NCBI GenBank assembly: GCA_021817145.1
Contig: JAKAVV010000003.1
Location: 1-64,000 of the forward strand
DNA length: 64,000 bases
Origin: a bacterium
GTDB taxonomy: Bacteria > Vulcanimicrobiota > JABDET01
Direction of reading: 5' to 3'
Shown here: piece by piece, positions 17,515-25,246 of the stretch
How the letters are laid out: every line of letters begins with the position of its first letter
Position numbering within the stretch: the first letter of the stretch is position 1
Made by a program: the position numbers and the translations under genes
The notes under the pieces: model-generated
Told to the model about the DNA's origin: nothing
The model's database searches: none
What the model saw: the letters and a program-made list of their open reading frames with translations, nothing else

Positions 17515-18744
17515 TCAAGTCAATTTTGTTTTGTAAAGAAGGGCAAAAACATCATGATACAATTTTTTCAATGGTATCTTTTTCTTTTGCGCAATTTTTT
17601 TAAGAGCTTCGTATTCAGGCGTTAAGTTTAAAATCTTTCCATTTTGATTGGAAATTTTTATTTGGATTCTCCCATAAGGGGTATTTATTTCTTGAATTGT
17701 TCTGTTTAAAATCTTTCTTTTAATCATTTCTTTTCTAATTCCAAGGGTGGTTGTTTCAGAAAAGATTAGTTCTGTCAGCTGCGATTCTTTTTTTACAGAA
17801 GCCAGAACAGTTAAAAGATTGGCAGGACGGCTTTTTTTCATGATCACAGGAGTTAAGAAAACTTCATAAGCTCCTGCTGCATACAGTTTTTCGATAATGT
17901 AATCCCAGAGCTGGGGGTTCATGTCATCTATATTGGTTTCCAGTTTTAGAATTTCATCTTCATCTTGGAGCTTCTCTGATCTGGGATCTAAAGTTTTGTT
18001 TTGCTTTTTTTCGGAGGAGAGTTCTCCCATCAAAATTCTGAGGATATTAGGGATCGACAATATTTTTGTTCCCGCCCCACACCCTGTTTTTTTTAAGATC
18101 ATGTTGGGTATTCCTGGAGAAGGTTTTGTAAAAGAGGAAATAATCAATGCTCCTGTTGGAGTTACTAACTCTTCTTCAATAGTTCCAGAATAAATGGGGA
18201 AATTTTTCAATAATTCTAGAACAACTGGTGGGGGAACAGGAAGGATTCCATGAGAGGTTTTCACAAATCCTTTTCCGACGTGAAGGGGGGAGGTAAGAAT
18301 TTTAGAAGGCTTAAAATATTCCAGTCCTGCTGTGATTCCAATGATATCAAATAAAGTGTCATACCCTCCTAATTCATGGAAGCGCACTTCTTCTGGTCTT
18401 TTCCCATGGATTTTTCCCTCTGCTTCTGCGAGTTTTTGAAAAAGATTTGATGATTTTTTTTTGATGTTTTTACTTAGTCCGCTTTTTTTTATGATTTTTA
18501 AGAAGTCGCTTAACTTCGAGTGTTTCTTTTGATTTTTTGGTATTTCGGGGAGGATTTGTTTTGACTGGATTCCTCCTCTTTCTACTGTTTTAACTTGAAA
18601 GGAAAGGGGGACAGAGAGTTTGTTTAAATGGGTTTGCAACTCTTTTTCGGGGAAACCGAGATCCAGGAGGCAGGCAAGGATCATGTCCCCGCTGGCTCCT
18701 GAATCTCCTTCTAAATATAATACCGTTTTTTTAACCTTTAAAAT
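17515..18744 (-). CDS. larC: LarC-type nickel-pincer cofactor biosynthesis protein (non-standard start)
   Basis: LarC inserts nickel into the pincer nucleotide cofactor of lactate racemase-type enzymes. Visible blocks: HFHELGGYDTLFDIIG with FHELG, LVTPTGALIISSF, KKTGCGAGTKIL and LETNIDDMNPQLWDYI. The first ATG is at 18684, but in-frame codons just upstream encode VLYLEGDSGASG, the conserved LarC N-terminus that precedes DM. Between the in-frame stop (18753-18751) and that motif there is no ATG, GTG or TTG. The start is therefore unusual (ATT at 18744 is possible) or the sequence has an error. larE lies at 24.1-25.0 kb; larA and larB are not in the window. Confidence 0.82.
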   Translation of the reverse strand: MLKVKKTVLYLEGDSGASGDMILACLLDLGFPEKELQTHLNKLSVPLSFQVKTVERGGIQSKQILPEIPKNQKKHSKLSDFLKIIKKSGLSKNIKKKSSNLFQKLAEAEGKIHGKRPEEVRFHELGGYDTLFDIIGITAGLEYFKPSKILTSPLHVGKGFVKTSHGILPVPPPVVLELLKNFPIYSGTIEEELVTPTGALIISSFTKPSPGIPNMILKKTGCGAGTKILSIPNILRILMGELSSEKKQNKTLDPRSEKLQDEDEILKLETNIDDMNPQLWDYIIEKLYAAGAYEVFLTPVIMKKSRPANLLTVLASVKKESQLTELIFSETTTLGIRKEMIKRKILNRTIQEINTPYGRIQIKISNQNGKILNLTPEYEALKKIAQKKKIPLKKLYHDVFALLYKTKLT

Positions 18745-19466
18745 TAACCCTTAAATTTGAGTATGATTTTTTTAGTTTGTTTTTTTCCAACTTTTACTTT
18801 CATTATCGTTTTGCTTCCATTTTGCTGAACTGCTTCAAGAATAAGGGTTCCTGGTGGAAGATCTGTGAGAGAAAATTCCCCCTTTTTATTTGTAACCGCA
18901 AAATAAGGGTTAGAGAAAACACCTACAAGGGCGCTCATCATTGGATGAGTTCCGCATTTGATCGGGATGATGCCAGATTTGGTGAATACGACTTGTTTTG
19001 AAGGGGTAGGTGAGCCTGGTTTTATTCCCTGGATGGTAAAAGTTTGTTTTGGTTTTGATAGAAATTCAACTTTATGAGAAACTTTTTTGTCATGGTTCAC
19101 CACATTGATCGGCTGTCCTGTCATGACTCCAAAAATAGCTGGTTGATACATATCTTTCACAATATTGAGCGTGACAGGTGTTGATGGGGCGTGGAATTTT
19201 ATTTTAGGAGAAACTCCTTTTTCAACAAACACAAGGATTTGAGATAATCCTTTCCCATGCGCTTTTGCTGAAACTACTTTTCCAGTAATTGATGCTGCTG
19301 TATTTAATGGAACAGGTAGAGCAGGTTTTGGGGCAGGGATACTGACTGGAGGTGGTGGGGGGGGAGGTGGTGGAGCAGCTGGTTTTTTAGCGCAGCCTCC
19401 TAGAACCAAAAATGAAATAACGCTTGTGGAAATAAAACTTTTTAAAACTAGATTTTGAATTTTCAC
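18744..19466 (-). CDS. Cupredoxin-like lipoprotein with C-terminal beta domain
   Basis: The GTG start at 19466 is preceded at good spacing by AAGGAGG; a longer version from 19493 would include that RBS. A lipoprotein signal ends in LVLGGC, followed by a run of nine prolines. The central part has a plastocyanin-like pattern with possible copper ligands: NHDKKVSHKV, then IKCGTHPMMS (Cys, His, Met). A carboxypeptidase-regulatory-like beta domain follows (GEFSLTDLPPGTLILEAVQ). It probably binds copper at the cell surface. Its stop overlaps the start region of larC. Confidence 0.72.
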   Translation of the reverse strand: MKIQNLVLKSFISTSVISFLVLGGCAKKPAAPPPPPPPPPVSIPAPKPALPVPLNTAASITGKVVSAKAHGKGLSQILVFVEKGVSPKIKFHAPSTPVTLNIVKDMYQPAIFGVMTGQPINVVNHDKKVSHKVEFLSKPKQTFTIQGIKPGSPTPSKQVVFTKSGIIPIKCGTHPMMSALVGVFSNPYFAVTNKKGEFSLTDLPPGTLILEAVQQNGSKTIMKVKVGKKQTKKIILKFKG

Positions 19467-19539
19467 TGGATCCTCCTTTTTGTTTCTTTCCATTTTCGAA
19501 AAAAGGTGATCTAAATCCTCTTTTGGAATAAAAATAGCG

Positions 19540-19974
19540 ATGAACAGTAAAACCTATCCTTCTACATCTTCTATTATTGTTCGTTTTCGGGATTTAGACG
19601 CATTTGGCCATGTTAATAATGCCGTTTTTCTATCTTATCTAGAAATGGGGAGAGCAGAGTATTGGAAACAAGTATTTGGGTTGAAAGATTATTCTAAAGT
19701 AGATTTTATCCTTGCTCATGTTTCAATTGATTACCGTTCCCCTGCTTACATGGGGGAAGTTTTGAAAATTTATTCCAGGATTTCAAAAATAGGGGCTAAA
19801 AGTTTTGATTTTCAGCAGGAAATTCGAGAAGCAGAAACAGGGAGATTGGTGGCAGAAGCTGTGACCACTCAGGTCATGTATGATTATAAAATGGGCAGGT
19901 CTAAACCGATCTCTTCGGATTTTCGCATGCGAGTTTCGGAATTTGAGAAAGTATCACAACTGGACACTTTATGA
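19540..19974 (+). CDS. Acyl-CoA thioesterase, 4-hydroxybenzoyl-CoA thioesterase (YbgC/FadM) type
   Basis: A 144-residue hotdog-fold protein. The family active-site pattern is present near the N-terminus: RFRDLDAFGHVNNAVFLSYLE, with the Asp and His-Val-Asn-Asn of the catalytic loop. It hydrolyses acyl-CoA thioesters in the cytoplasm; chain length is unknown. It is monocistronic and divergent from the lipoprotein gene. Confidence 0.87.
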   Translation: MNSKTYPSTSSIIVRFRDLDAFGHVNNAVFLSYLEMGRAEYWKQVFGLKDYSKVDFILAHVSIDYRSPAYMGEVLKIYSRISKIGAKSFDFQQEIREAETGRLVAEAVTTQVMYDYKMGRSKPISSDFRMRVSEFEKVSQLDTL

Positions 19975-20005
19975 CAAGGTTTATTTTCCTGTGTGTTCTT
20001 TCTCT

Positions 20006-20329
20006 TCAATCACGGCGCGCGCCATCAGAAATAAAGAAGCCGAGCCCTTTAGGTAATAACTCTTCAGGGAGTATTTTAATGACTTCTGGGTTCCACGGCT
20101 CAATTTTTTCGGGAATATCTAGGATTGGACCCCCTGGATAAGTGGGAGCAGATTCTTTCATCCGATAAAATGGCTGCGCAAAAAGTTCTTTCAGTTCATT
20201 TTCATATTTTTTGTTGTAAACATTCATAGTGATTGTTTGATTTTCGAGTTTGATCTTTGCAACCAGTTTGTTTGGATCCGGCTGGATCCCCCCATTTCGG
20301 TCTGTCAGCTCTACAATTTTTAAGATCAT
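20006..20329 (-). CDS. Partner/immunity-like protein of the zincin effector (paralogue of 21789-22115)
   Basis: 107 residues, starting 16 bases after the zincin gene. It aligns along its length with the protein at 21789-22115: an NK-x-A-x-I strand, a YENELKELF helix, then EKIEPW and LPKGLGF (AEPW and LPAMGF in the paralogue). Each copy closes a cassette downstream of an effector slot, so an immunity or chaperone role is likely. I do not recognise the family. The C-terminus (SDGARRD) differs from the paralogue. Confidence 0.62.
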   Translation of the reverse strand: MILKIVELTDRNGGIQPDPNKLVAKIKLENQTITMNVYNKKYENELKELFAQPFYRMKESAPTYPGGPILDIPEKIEPWNPEVIKILPEELLPKGLGFFISDGARRD

Positions 20330-20345
20330 TTTACAGTCCTTTTCC

Positions 20346-21614
20346 TTACCTTCTTAATAAAAATGTTTTTTCTGAAAAAGAAGTGATTTGAGAAAGAGGT
20401 AATTCTGGAGTAGTGGGTTGAGTTAAATAAAACCTCCGATAATAATCAGCAACCGCTCGTATTTTATTTTTAATTCCTGGAGATACTCCATAGTGATCAA
20501 GATAACGATTCATTTCCTCAGCGGGGAGAGAGAAAAACTCTTGAGTAGGTTTTATGTTTTTGAAATTTTGACGTATCTTGAAAGTAAAGCGGTGAGTTTC
20601 TGCCCAGTCTTCAGAATTGACGCGAGAAGCATATTCTGAAACATAGTCGGATTTTGATAAGTCTATTCCTCCAGAAGAGTTCTTGATCAGGGTTCCATTT
20701 CCAAAAAGTTTTTCTCCATCTGCTGTTTTATAAAAGTCGGATCTGAAAGGATTGGAGGCAAAATCAATAGAGTGTCCTGCTTCATGATCCAGAACGAATT
20801 GAGCTCCTCTTGGTGTTTCAATATCTTCTGCTCGTAAAAAGATATTTTTTGAGGCAGGATCATAAAAACCGCCTGCCTTTCTAATCGCACCATCTGGACC
20901 TCTTACTTCTCCAACCTGGTCTTTTATAAAGATCCCATTTACATTTTTAAATGTTTGAGGCGGATCCTCTTGTACGATTTTTGCTATATTTTGGAGAGAA
21001 TCCGTGGAAAGTTCTTTGTCACTGTAAAGGTGTATGGTTCTTCCATCGGGAAATTCAAGTCGTGAAAGCTGAACCCCATTTGGTCCAGGGTGAAATTGTC
21101 TATACGAAACTTTTGCTCCATTGAAATTAAACTCTCCTCTTTGGATTGGGCCAAGTCTGAGATTTGAATAAGCATCCTCTTCCATAGATCGAGAAGTTTT
21201 TGCTGGATCAAGCAGCCAGTTTTCATTTTTTCCATGAGTGTTTTGGACAATTGGAGTGTTATTAATCTTAAGCCCGGTAATCGTGGAGGAGCCGTTTTGT
21301 CTGTCAATTCGAGAGATTCCATTCCCTAAATCTGCAACTTTGTCTCCATTTTGGTAATGCGTTGTTTTGATTCCTGGAATCCTCCACAGAGATCCATCTT
21401 TTAGGGCTCCAAAGGGTTGATCTGAGAAGTGTTCAGGTTTTTCTAGAGCATTTCTTTTTAGATCGATTAAAGAATTTTTTTGGGTTCGAGAAAATTGCTC
21501 TTTTTCTTCTTCAGATGATTTTGAGACCGGGTTTTGAACACCATCAGTCAGGTTTATGTTAATTCTGCCAGAGCCATTAACTTGGTTTTTTCCTGTTTGA
21601 ATGATTTGTCCCAT
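20346..21614 (-). CDS. Zincin metallopeptidase effector
   Basis: 422 residues. The short N-terminus MGQIIQTG is shared with a decayed copy at 22132-22173. Residues 1-220 are polar and beta-rich (KVADLGNGISRIDRQNGSS; FPDGRTIHLYSD). The metallopeptidase domain carries HEAGH (277-281) and a downstream EDWAETHRF (Glu335, Glu339), a pattern seen in toxin-type zincins where a distal Glu is the third zinc ligand. No signal peptide. Context (next to the kinase-like toxin, with an immunity-like gene downstream) suggests a secreted or contact-delivered protease; targets are unknown. Confidence 0.7.
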   Translation of the reverse strand: MGQIIQTGKNQVNGSGRININLTDGVQNPVSKSSEEEKEQFSRTQKNSLIDLKRNALEKPEHFSDQPFGALKDGSLWRIPGIKTTHYQNGDKVADLGNGISRIDRQNGSSTITGLKINNTPIVQNTHGKNENWLLDPAKTSRSMEEDAYSNLRLGPIQRGEFNFNGAKVSYRQFHPGPNGVQLSRLEFPDGRTIHLYSDKELSTDSLQNIAKIVQEDPPQTFKNVNGIFIKDQVGEVRGPDGAIRKAGGFYDPASKNIFLRAEDIETPRGAQFVLDHEAGHSIDFASNPFRSDFYKTADGEKLFGNGTLIKNSSGGIDLSKSDYVSEYASRVNSEDWAETHRFTFKIRQNFKNIKPTQEFFSLPAEEMNRYLDHYGVSPGIKNKIRAVADYYRRFYLTQPTTPELPLSQITSFSEKTFLLRR

Positions 21615-21617
21615 AGT

Positions 21618-21743
21618 TCAATACCGTTTGTCCAGCTTTTTCAGCAGAACCGTGTTTCCTGTCCACCCAGGATTTCCTGTATTTGGAAATGCCGCCATCT
21701 TTTTTCTCTCTTGTAAAACCTGACCTTCTATAATATTTGACAT
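21618..21743 (-). pseudogene. Truncated copy (41 residues) of the small cassette gene at 22188-22538
   Basis: The frame starts MSNIIEGQ and runs through KKMAAFPNTGNPGWTGN and LLKKLDK before a stop at 21618-21620. It matches the N-terminal 45 residues of the intact copy at 22188-22538 almost residue for residue, then ends abruptly. The ATG of the zincin gene follows four bases later. It is the 5' stub left after a tandem duplication and deletion. Confidence 0.75.
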
Positions 21744-21788
21744 CCTTGTTCTGCCTCCAAACTCCTGTCAGAAAGAAAATAGGACAAT

Positions 21789-22115
21789 TTATGGCTGCTG
21801 TGAATCTAAGAGTTTTACCTTAAACCCCATGGCTGGAAGAATGCGATTGATGATTTCCATCACATTTTCCTGTTCCCATGGCTCAGCCTTTTTAGCCATA
21901 TCTCCTACTCCATCATTATATTTAATAGATGAAGTGAAGATCTGTCTTTCTTTGTTAAAAACATCTTGAAGATCTTTGGAATACTGTGAATCATGGATCT
22001 TAATGGATCGAGTATCAGTATCAATATCAGCAATTTTATTGTAGGATACGATTTTGTTCTCCTTTACATCAGGGGCATAAACCTCAAATCTCACGGGCAT
22101 ATTTTTCGAGACCAC
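21789..22115 (-). CDS. Partner/immunity-like protein, first cassette copy
   Basis: 108 residues, GTG start with RBS AAGGAG at 22134-22129. It is a paralogue of the protein at 20006-20329: shared IKI-x-DSQYSKDLQDVF helix region, KKAEPWEQE and ILPAMGF. It follows an effector slot that has shrunk to 13 codons, so this copy may protect against a toxin that is no longer encoded, or act with the small protein upstream. Function is inferred from context only. Confidence 0.6.
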   Translation of the reverse strand: MVSKNMPVRFEVYAPDVKENKIVSYNKIADIDTDTRSIKIHDSQYSKDLQDVFNKERQIFTSSIKYNDGVGDMAKKAEPWEQENVMEIINRILPAMGFKVKLLDSQQP

Positions 22116-22131
22116 TTAGACATCTCCTTTC

Positions 22132-22173
22132 CTATAAAGCAACATCATATCCTGTTTGAATGACTTGTCCCAT
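22132..22173 (-). pseudogene. 13-codon stub of an effector gene (MGQVIQTG...)
   Basis: ATG GGA CAA GTC ATT CAA ACA GGA encodes MGQVIQTG, the same opening as the zincin effector (MGQIIQTG), followed by YDVAL and a stop. Upstream of both, the bases CTATGGGACAA are conserved. The body of the effector is missing, so this is the remnant of the duplicated effector or a bare junction where variable bodies are exchanged. Confidence 0.6.
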
Positions 22174-22187
22174 AGTACAAGCTTTTT

Positions 22188-22538
22188 TTAAGACGTCTTC
22201 TCTGGTTCAGCCCAAAAGTAAGCTGATTTATATACAAAAGGAAGCTCATCCAGGAATTTTTGTCCGTCTTTAGGATATACCCTGCCATTTTGCTGTCTTC
22301 CAAAAATTCCCTCTGTATTCCATTGTTCAAGAAGATCTTTGTCATCGCAAGAAACAGTTCCTGATTTTGGCTCTAGCTTGACGGTTGCTCTAACTGTTTC
22401 AGCAAGCTGTTTGTCCAGCTTTTTTAGTAAAACTGTGTTTCCTGTCCACCCAGGATTTCCTGCGTTTGGAAATGCCGCCATCTTTTTTCTCTCTTGTGAA
22501 ACTTGTGAAAACTGACCACCAATAATATTCGAACTCAT
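22188..22538 (-). CDS. Small hypothetical protein of the duplicated cassette
   Basis: 116 residues from the ATG at 22538, which has an excellent RBS (AGGAGGGAAAAC). The N-terminal 45 residues (MSSNIIGGQ..., GNPGWTGNTVLLKKLDK) are repeated in the truncated copy at 21618-21743. The rest (WNTEGIFGRQQNGRVYPKDG; LPFVYKSAYFWAEP) is not recognised. It lies 16 bases after the kinase-like toxin and may be its partner, or a separate small effector or adaptor. Confidence 0.6.
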   Translation of the reverse strand: MSSNIIGGQFSQVSQERKKMAAFPNAGNPGWTGNTVLLKKLDKQLAETVRATVKLEPKSGTVSCDDKDLLEQWNTEGIFGRQQNGRVYPKDGQKFLDELPFVYKSAYFWAEPEKTS

Positions 22539-22554
22539 TGTTTTCCCTCCTGTA

Positions 22555-23997
22555 TTAAGGCAGGTTCCAATGGTCAACTTTCCACCAAGCATTGGTTTTT
22601 CCTGTCTGAAGAATATGATCCACCCGATCCCACATGGATTGAATTGCCTTAGGTTCTAAAAGCCCAGAGAGTTTTGCATTGACTGCGTCTTTGTTAGCTG
22701 CCAGGTTCTCAAGTGAGCTTCTTGTTTCAGGATTAAGGTTCATTGGTTTTCCAAAATCAAAATTTCCATCCTGCAGCGGATTGTTTTCGGTTGGAAATGA
22801 AAGTCCATTATCAATAGCATGAATGTTCCCATTTCCATCTACCATCCAGTTTCCTGCATGTCTGTCCAGATTTCCAATAACATTATCATAAAGATTCATC
22901 CGCGCGTATGCCTCTGGGTTTTCGTTAAAAACCCGACCTGCTGTTTTTCCAATGTCCATGGCAGTTTCTGAATCAGGAACAAAATGCATAAGGGCTCCTG
23001 AGTCATTTCCAAATTGTCGGAAAACAGTAGGAGTAGCTTCTGGAATGCCTAGATGTTGTCCTATAACAGAGGCTGCAGCTTCACGCTGGCTTTGTGTCCC
23101 TGCAGGAATAAAACTTCTATAGCTGTTTGCAGATTCTCCTGCAGAGGGTTTCCATACTCCCATCTCGCCATTGTCAAGTCTGCCAATATACGTTTGATTG
23201 ATATGAGTTCCACTGGAAAGATCTTTGACAACTGTCATTTTTGCATTTGGATCAGCTAGTTTGTCAAGGGTTTCTTGATATTTAGCTGCGTCTGTTACAT
23301 CCCCTGCCTTTGAGGCAGTGTCTGCCGCATCGGACAGATCCCCTACTTTTGAGGCAGTGTTTGCGGCATCTGCAGCCTCTCCTACTTTTGAGGCGGCATC
23401 AGCTGCATCTGCCACATCACCTGCGACTCCTGCCCCTTCCCCTGCATCCCCAGCCACTCCTGCTCCTCCAGTTAAAACCGCAGAACCCACAATACCTGCA
23501 ATCTCTCCTGCTGCATGGGCAGGGTCTTTTTCAAAGGCTTGCACCCCTTGATTCCAGACTGAATCAGCCACTTGTCCAGGATGTGTGGCTATGTATCCGA
23601 TCGTTTTGTTGGTATTGTCTCTAAATTGGCCGTTTGAGGCATACTGCATGGCTCCACCTGCCAGTTCTGCAGTTCCTGAAACAAGGGTGGTGGCTCCAGA
23701 AGCGACCCCTGTTGCAAAATGGGTTGTGTCTTCTACAGCGCTCCCAAGGGCATGACCAACAACATTGTTTCCAATAGAGGAATGTTCGAATGAATCTACA
23801 GCATTATCCACATGGTTGTCCACCCAGTTCCCAGCGCCATCTACCGCGTTTTGGAGATCTTTTCCTGCGGTAGAAACCGCTTTCCCTGTATCATCAACAG
23901 CACCGCCCACAGCATTAACAGCAGAATGGACAGCTCCTCCAACCGCTTTCCCCGCGCTGCTGAACGCATTACCTACTGCTTTGACCACTCCGCCCAC
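22555..23997 (-). CDS. Polymorphic toxin-like protein with PI3/4-kinase-like C-terminal domain
   Basis: 480 residues, GTG start after RBS AAGGAG. Residues 1-60 are Gly/Ala/Val repeats. Residues about 58-175 are the module shared with the RNase A-like toxin (VDSFEHSSIGNN, GH, GVASG, YASNGQFR, THPG, KDPAHAAG). Residues 180-240 are a repeated Ala/Asp linker. The C-terminus (255-480) has a PI3/4-kinase-like fold pattern: GVWKPSAGE with Lys283, the catalytic loop NLDRHAGNW (Asp378, His380, Asn383) and the metal loop AIDNGLSF (Asp396). It could phosphorylate a lipid, protein or small molecule in a target cell. No signal peptide is evident. Confidence 0.75.
   Translation of the reverse strand: MGGVVKAVGNAFSSAGKAVGGAVHSAVNAVGGAVDDTGKAVSTAGKDLQNAVDGAGNWVDNHVDNAVDSFEHSSIGNNVVGHALGSAVEDTTHFATGVASGATTLVSGTAELAGGAMQYASNGQFRDNTNKTIGYIATHPGQVADSVWNQGVQAFEKDPAHAAGEIAGIVGSAVLTGGAGVAGDAGEGAGVAGDVADAADAASKVGEAADAANTASKVGDLSDAADTASKAGDVTDAAKYQETLDKLADPNAKMTVVKDLSSGTHINQTYIGRLDNGEMGVWKPSAGESANSYRSFIPAGTQSQREAAASVIGQHLGIPEATPTVFRQFGNDSGALMHFVPDSETAMDIGKTAGRVFNENPEAYARMNLYDNVIGNLDRHAGNWMVDGNGNIHAIDNGLSFPTENNPLQDGNFDFGKPMNLNPETRSSLENLAANKDAVNAKLSGLLEPKAIQSMWDRVDHILQTGKTNAWWKVDHWNLP
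23280..23440 (-). repeat. Direct repeats encoding the Ala/Asp linker of the kinase-like toxin
   Basis: Repeated units of about 30-36 bases (plus strand: CTACTTTTGAGGC followed by a run of GCATC/GTCTG variants) encode SKVGEAADAAN, SKVGDLSDAAD and SKAGDVTDAA. Such repeats can expand or contract and would let the C-terminal domain be exchanged by recombination. Confidence 0.6.
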
Positions 23998-24038
23998 TGG
24001 TAGGTCTCCTTTTGGAGCAAAACTTTTCTATTACCTAT

Positions 24039-24067
24039 ATTATCACACAAAAAGAGGAGCTTGTAAA
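24039..24067 (-). promoter_or_regulatory. Probable promoter of the kinase-like toxin locus
   Basis: On the minus strand: TTTACA (24067-24062), a 17-base spacer and GATAAT (24044-24039), about 40 bases before the GTG at 23997. The RBS GGAG lies in a short CTCC-AAAA-GGAG hairpin, which could limit translation. Confidence 0.55.
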
Positions 24068-24109
24068 GTATCAAAAGTTAAAATTTGTGAAAAATAAGCG
24101 ATTGATTAG

Positions 24110-24955
24110 TTAATGAGTTGTAAATTGGCGATTGCCCGAATTGTTTATTAAATGATTTAAACTTCCGCTTTTAAATCCGGATAAGTCAAGTGTAATATAA
24201 GTATATCCTAATTTTTTAAATTCTTCTATTATTTTAGAGTGGAGAGGTTCCCCTAATATTTCAGACATTTTTTCTTTCTGCACTTCAATTCTGGCAATTG
24301 GGAAATGGTCCCGAACACGAACTTCCTGAAATCCCGACATTTTTAAGAGTTTTTCTGCTTGATAGATTCGACTCAGCCGCTCTAATGTGATTTCCTGTCC
24401 ATAAGGAACCCGTGAAGAAAGACATGGCATGGCAGGTTTGTCCCAGGTTTTTAAATTCCATTCTCGGGATAAAACTCGGATTTCATTTTTTGTGAATCCT
24501 GATTCTAAAAGAGGGGATCTGACATTGAATTTTTCCCTGGCTTTTAATCCTGGGCGATAATCTTTGATATCGTCTGCATTGGTTCCATCTAAAATTGTCT
24601 TGTATCCTTGGTCCATTCTTAACTTTTCTAATTTTGAGAAAAGTTCTTCTTTGCAAAAATAACAGCGATTAAAGGGGTTGGTTCGATACTCTTCTTTCTC
24701 CATTTCATCCGTGTGGATAGTTAGATAAGGGGCATGAAGTTCTTCCGCGATTTTTTCAGCCTCTTTTTGTTCTTCCAGGGGAATAGAAGGAGAGATTCCT
24801 GTAACTGCTAAAACTTCGGATGGCATAAGAAAATTCATACATAGTTTCAGCAAAAAAGCGCTGTCGCTTCCTCCTGAAAAAGCAACAATAACAGGAGAAT
24901 AGTCCAGAAGAAAAATTTGGATCCTATTTAGTTTTTCCTGAACTGCTGGCGTCAC
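24110..24955 (-). CDS. larE: LarE-type ATP-dependent sacrificial sulfur transferase
   Basis: 281-residue PP-loop protein that adenylates the pincer nucleotide precursor and adds sulfur. The PP-loop VAFSGGSDSAFLLKL is near the N-terminus; NRCYFCKEELFSKL, DGTNADDIKDYRPGLKA and MPCLSSRVPYGQ follow, as in LarE. The YFC and MPCLSSR cysteines allow a cluster-type as well as a sacrificial-Cys mechanism. It starts three bases after tatA and lies 5.4 kb from larC on the same strand, with the toxin-like locus between. Confidence 0.88.
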   Translation of the reverse strand: MTPAVQEKLNRIQIFLLDYSPVIVAFSGGSDSAFLLKLCMNFLMPSEVLAVTGISPSIPLEEQKEAEKIAEELHAPYLTIHTDEMEKEEYRTNPFNRCYFCKEELFSKLEKLRMDQGYKTILDGTNADDIKDYRPGLKAREKFNVRSPLLESGFTKNEIRVLSREWNLKTWDKPAMPCLSSRVPYGQEITLERLSRIYQAEKLLKMSGFQEVRVRDHFPIARIEVQKEKMSEILGEPLHSKIIEEFKKLGYTYITLDLSGFKSGSLNHLINNSGNRQFTTH

Positions 24956-24958
24956 TGT

Positions 24959-25246
24959 TTACGAAGGGGAGCCGCCTGAAGGAATTGTTCCAGGAGCTAA
25001 AGGTGAAGAACACCTTGGGCAAAAGCGGGCTTCAGTATCTTGTGGAACATATTGACAGGTAGGACAGGTTAATGGTTTTTTGTGTCCATTTTCTGAAAAA
25101 GCATAATTGTGGAGATCTTCTTGAGTCGCTTTTTTAAACTCTTTTACTCCTTGTCCAAGCGATTTTGCCATTTCAGGAAGCCGTTTCGGTCCGAAAAGAA
25201 TGAGCGCAACAGCCCCAATTACGATAACATCCTGCCAATCTAGCAT
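24959..25246 (-). CDS. TatA/E-like translocase subunit with C-terminal zinc ribbon
   Basis: The ATG at 25246 has RBS GAGGAGG; an upstream in-frame codon is less likely. The N-terminus is a standard TatA: MLDWQDVIVIGAVALILFGPKRLPEMAKSLG, with a membrane helix, the FGP hinge and an amphipathic helix, shown here in overlapping pieces VIVIGAVALILFGPKRLPE and MAKSLGQGVKEFKKA. The C-terminus carries two CxxC pairs, CPTCQYVP and FCPRCSSPL, forming a zinc ribbon that is not part of ordinary TatA. The protein probably forms the Tat pore; the ribbon may bind metal or another protein. tatC is not in the window. Confidence 0.82.
   Translation of the reverse strand: MLDWQDVIVIGAVALILFGPKRLPEMAKSLGQGVKEFKKATQEDLHNYAFSENGHKKPLTCPTCQYVPQDTEARFCPRCSSPLAPGTIPSGGSPS

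Larger units (their letters stand above)
20006..22538 (-). repeat. Tandem duplication of a three-gene cassette with complementary decay
   Basis: Unit 1 (22538-21789): small protein intact, effector reduced to 13 codons, partner intact. Unit 2 (21743-20006): small protein cut to 41 codons, zincin effector intact, partner intact. The matching segments are 22400-22538 with 21618-21743, the MGQ-IQTG starts at 22173 and 21614, and the two partner genes. Confidence 0.65.

Noticed and set aside
22145-22345. Minus-strand frame of 66 codons between the small cassette gene and the partner gene
   Set aside because: It is a shifted frame across the small protein's C-terminus and the MGQ stub. The two flanking frames match known copies.
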